Shown: one piece after another, positions 62,170 to 64,000 of the stretch
Layout: each line of letters begins with the position of its first letter
Numbering within the stretch: position 1 is the stretch's first letter
Source of the DNA: Robbsia andropogonis
Lineage (GTDB): Bacteria; Pseudomonadota; Gammaproteobacteria; Burkholderiales; Burkholderiaceae
NCBI RefSeq assembly: GCF_000970345.1
Contig: NZ_LAQU01000008.1
Location: 124,001 to 188,000, forward strand
Reading direction: 5' to 3'
DNA: 64,000 nucleotides
Position numbers and translations under genes: made by a program
The notes under the pieces: generated by a model
The model's input: the letters and a program-made list of their open reading frames with translations, nothing else
The model's database searches: none
Told to the model about the DNA's origin: nothing

Positions 62170-63042
62170 TCAGCGCATCGTCTGCACGGCAGTAGCGGCC
62201 TGTTGTTCGAAAAAAGACGCCCCCTTCGGATGCTCGGGCAAACGCAGTTGGTACGGTTTCGATCGTACTACCCCTGTCTTCTCGCCATGAACCACCAGTC
62301 CTTCAAAGCGACTCGGGATAGGATTCGGGCAGAGCGGAATGGCGTCTTCGGCGGTGTACACAGCGATGAACAGCGTCCGTGGTTCCGCCGACAGATTCGC
62401 TTCCGACGCATGCAACAGACGGGTGTGCATCAAACAAACGGAGCCCGCAGGTCCAATGCATTGCACGCCTTGTGGCACACACTGCGCCGCGACCTCATCG
62501 GCGACGAACCCGGTAAATTTGCCGTCATGCCACAAATCGTGAAGTGGCCCTTTATGGCTGCCCGGCACCACTGTCAAAGGGCCGTTTTGCGCCGTGACCT
62601 CATCGACCATCAACAATGCCGTGATGATGTCGTCATTTGAATGCGGCGTGAATGGGAAGTCCTGATGCCATTTGACATTTGTAGCGGCCCCCGGCATTTT
62701 GGAATTCACTTTGCTGTGATGGTATTTGACGTTCGGCCCAATGAGGTCGGCAATCACCGTTACCACGTCGGAATCACGCATTGCCTCAAGGTAGGCTTCC
62801 GAAATTTCCACCGGTGAATTCACGCGCCGCAACGCCGGACGTTCCGCACTGTGCCCCGGCTCCACGCTAAAGCGCGCACGTCCATCCACTGTTTCACCGT
62901 AGGCGTTGGCATGCGCGCGACTTTCCTGCACCCAACTGGAAAACGCCGTTTGCAAACGGTCGAGCAACGCCTTGCTAACGACATCATGCACAACGAGATA
63001 GCCGTTTTCATGAAAAAATGATTTCTGCGATTCGGTCAGCAT
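62170..63042 (-). CDS. Phytanoyl-CoA dioxygenase (PhyH) family protein
   Basis: 290-residue Fe(II)/2-oxoglutarate-dependent oxygenase. The iron-binding facial triad is visible as WHQDFPFTPH (His and Asp) and the later His in LLHASEANLSAEPRTLF, where Arg would hold 2-oxoglutarate. ESQKSFFHENGYLVVHDVVS is the typical N-terminus. PhyH proteins hydroxylate many small molecules: phytanoyl-CoA, ectoine, amino acids and natural products. The ATG at 63042 has AAAGAGA before it; the frame opens to 63168. It lies 76 bases downstream of an amino-acid binding protein gene on the same strand, suggesting an amino-acid-like substrate. Confidence 0.85.
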   Translation of the reverse strand: MLTESQKSFFHENGYLVVHDVVSKALLDRLQTAFSSWVQESRAHANAYGETVDGRARFSVEPGHSAERPALRRVNSPVEISEAYLEAMRDSDVVTVIADLIGPNVKYHHSKVNSKMPGAATNVKWHQDFPFTPHSNDDIITALLMVDEVTAQNGPLTVVPGSHKGPLHDLWHDGKFTGFVADEVAAQCVPQGVQCIGPAGSVCLMHTRLLHASEANLSAEPRTLFIAVYTAEDAIPLCPNPIPSRFEGLVVHGEKTGVVRSKPYQLRLPEHPKGASFFEQQAATAVQTMR

Positions 63043-63118
63043 TCTCTTTTGATCCTCGACACCGCCGTTCAAAAACGCGGCCGCATGCCACCGGTAGGCG
63101 ACACCACCCGCGTGTTTA

Positions 63119-63955
63119 TCAGGGCTTTGGCATGAGTGTGGCGATATCTTGCTCGGTGGGTGCCTCAAAATGATACTTTTTCAGCAAGGCGGCATAAGCC
63201 GGTGTCTTTTTAAACTTCTCGATGCCGTTCAGCAAAGCATTCTTGACGTCGTCATTTCCCTTTTTGACACCAAACCCATTCAAAACAGGGTAGATCAGCG
63301 AGTCCGATGAAATGACGACACGATTGCCGAGTTTCTGAATCACGCCGCGCGCCACCGCGGCATCGGTGATCTGGGCATCAACGGCGTGAGAAAGCAACGC
63401 CTGCGTTGTTTGGGGATCCGTCACGAATTCGCTGATCGTGATCGGCTGCAAGCCTTTCTTCACGCAATAATCGTCTGACACCGCGTGCATTTGCTTAAGC
63501 CATGCCGTGCCCCCCATCGAGCCCAGCTTATGGCCGCACAAGTCTTCCGGAACCTTAGGTTGAAAATCGCTACCCTTCAATGCCAACAACGACTCACCGC
63601 TCTTGAGATAAGGGATCATGTCGATCACCTTGACACGTTCCGCGGTGATGTACATCGAGGAGTTAATGATATCGAATTTCCCGCCTTGCAATCCAATGAT
63701 AAGATTTGGGAACCGAGTATCGATGTTTTCGACCTTCCACCCCATGACTTTCGCCACGCCGTCGATGAACTCAATGTCGAAACCGGCAGGTTGACCTTTA
63801 TCCATATACTCATAGGGAAAGAAGGTCATGTCCGAGCCGACAATAATCTTTCCAGACTGCTGGAACGCAAACGACGGAAGTGCACCAACGGCAAGCACTC
63901 CCCCTAAAATCGTCGCAGCGATATGGCGGCAGTTGATTCGTCGCAGCAGATTCAT
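63119..63955 (-). CDS. Amino-acid-type ABC transporter substrate-binding protein
   Basis: 278-residue periplasmic binding protein of family 3, with a signal peptide (HIAATILGGVLAVGALPSFA). The solute-binding signature is GSDMTFFPYEYMDKGQPAGF, followed by DIEFIDGVAKVMGWK and the second-lobe ITISEFVTDPQTTQALLSHA and VDAQITDAA. A Cys pair (DLCGHK and DDYCVKKG) may form a disulfide. The permease and ATPase genes are not within the window; they could lie beyond its right edge. With the oxygenase downstream it may form an uptake-and-hydroxylation unit. Confidence 0.85.
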   Translation of the reverse strand: MNLLRRINCRHIAATILGGVLAVGALPSFAFQQSGKIIVGSDMTFFPYEYMDKGQPAGFDIEFIDGVAKVMGWKVENIDTRFPNLIIGLQGGKFDIINSSMYITAERVKVIDMIPYLKSGESLLALKGSDFQPKVPEDLCGHKLGSMGGTAWLKQMHAVSDDYCVKKGLQPITISEFVTDPQTTQALLSHAVDAQITDAAVARGVIQKLGNRVVISSDSLIYPVLNGFGVKKGNDDVKNALLNGIEKFKKTPAYAALLKKYHFEAPTEQDIATLMPKP

Positions 63956-64000
63956 GGCAATCCCTTTTTGCAGTTGTAGTAACAGATCGACGTTGATGGA

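Noticed and set aside
1-64000. CRISPR arrays, tRNA/rRNA genes, insertion sequences
   Set aside because: No regularly spaced repeats, no T-loop-like GGTTCGA pattern in a cloverleaf context and no transposase-like product were seen by eye; a tRNA or Rfam scan would settle this.

Overview
The window is about 58-60% GC and densely coded. Its gene families (DppB/DppC-type permeases, porin, RhtA, YcgR, MetE/MetR, TonB receptors, GntR/FCD regulator) fit a beta-proteobacterium of the Burkholderiaceae. A candidate F-box protein of the kind plant pathogens inject hints at a plant-associated member, possibly a Robbsia-like species. That taxonomic guess is inference.

Layout. 1-9.9 kb: a dipeptide/oligopeptide ABC transporter (two permeases and one fused double ATPase; the binding protein lies outside the window), then a GabD-like semialdehyde dehydrogenase, a large FAD/4Fe-4S dehydrogenase of the YdiJ type and a GabT-like aminotransferase. 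Together they look like uptake and oxidation of an omega-amino acid or small peptide. 9.9-12.3 kb: a retron-type reverse transcriptase on the minus strand, preceded by a strongly structured ~220-nt region bounded by an a1/a2-like inverted repeat (candidate msr-msd), then a TSUP exporter. 12.4-14.0 kb: a fluoride riboswitch controlling a CLC-F fluoride/proton antiporter. 14-17 kb: a small coiled-coil protein, an AT-rich gap and a 706-aa protein with an N-terminal F-box-like motif. 17.4-20.8 kb: secreted SGNH hydrolase, beta-propeller protein and sterol-desaturase-family membrane oxygenase. 20.9-25.5 kb: Met-rich membrane protein, TonB receptor and PepSY membrane protein, a metal/siderophore uptake set. 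25.6-28.9 kb: divergent metE/metR. 29-31.3 kb: a second TonB siderophore receptor.

31.8-47.1 kb is mixed housekeeping: ppk2, xseAB (XseA carries an extra N-terminal domain), LysE exporter, YcgR flagellar brake, VirK/DUF535, GST, GNAT, an orphan CobS-like/CobT-like AAA+/VWA pair, RhtA-like exporter, GntP permease, and a binding protein plus permease of an amino-acid ABC importer. Two short gene remnants (SRPBCC C-terminus, VOC N-terminus) lie here.

47.4-58.6 kb is a non-phosphorylative L-arabinose locus: arabonate dehydratase, MFS transporter, keto-deoxy-arabonate dehydratase and a FadR-type GntR regulator on the plus strand; araFGH on the minus strand; arabinose 1-dehydrogenase and arabinolactonase on the plus strand. 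Matching FadR-type palindromes precede both enzyme operons, and a pair of 21-bp repeats spaced 53 bp precedes araF. The last step, 2-oxoglutarate semialdehyde dehydrogenase, is not in this cluster. 58.8-64 kb: a porin, an N-methyl-amino-acid oxidase, a small conserved protein, a phytanoyl-CoA-dioxygenase-family enzyme and an amino-acid binding protein at the right edge.

The strongest candidate for something undescribed is the reverse transcriptase with its structured leader. No CRISPR array, rRNA, tRNA or insertion sequence was seen.
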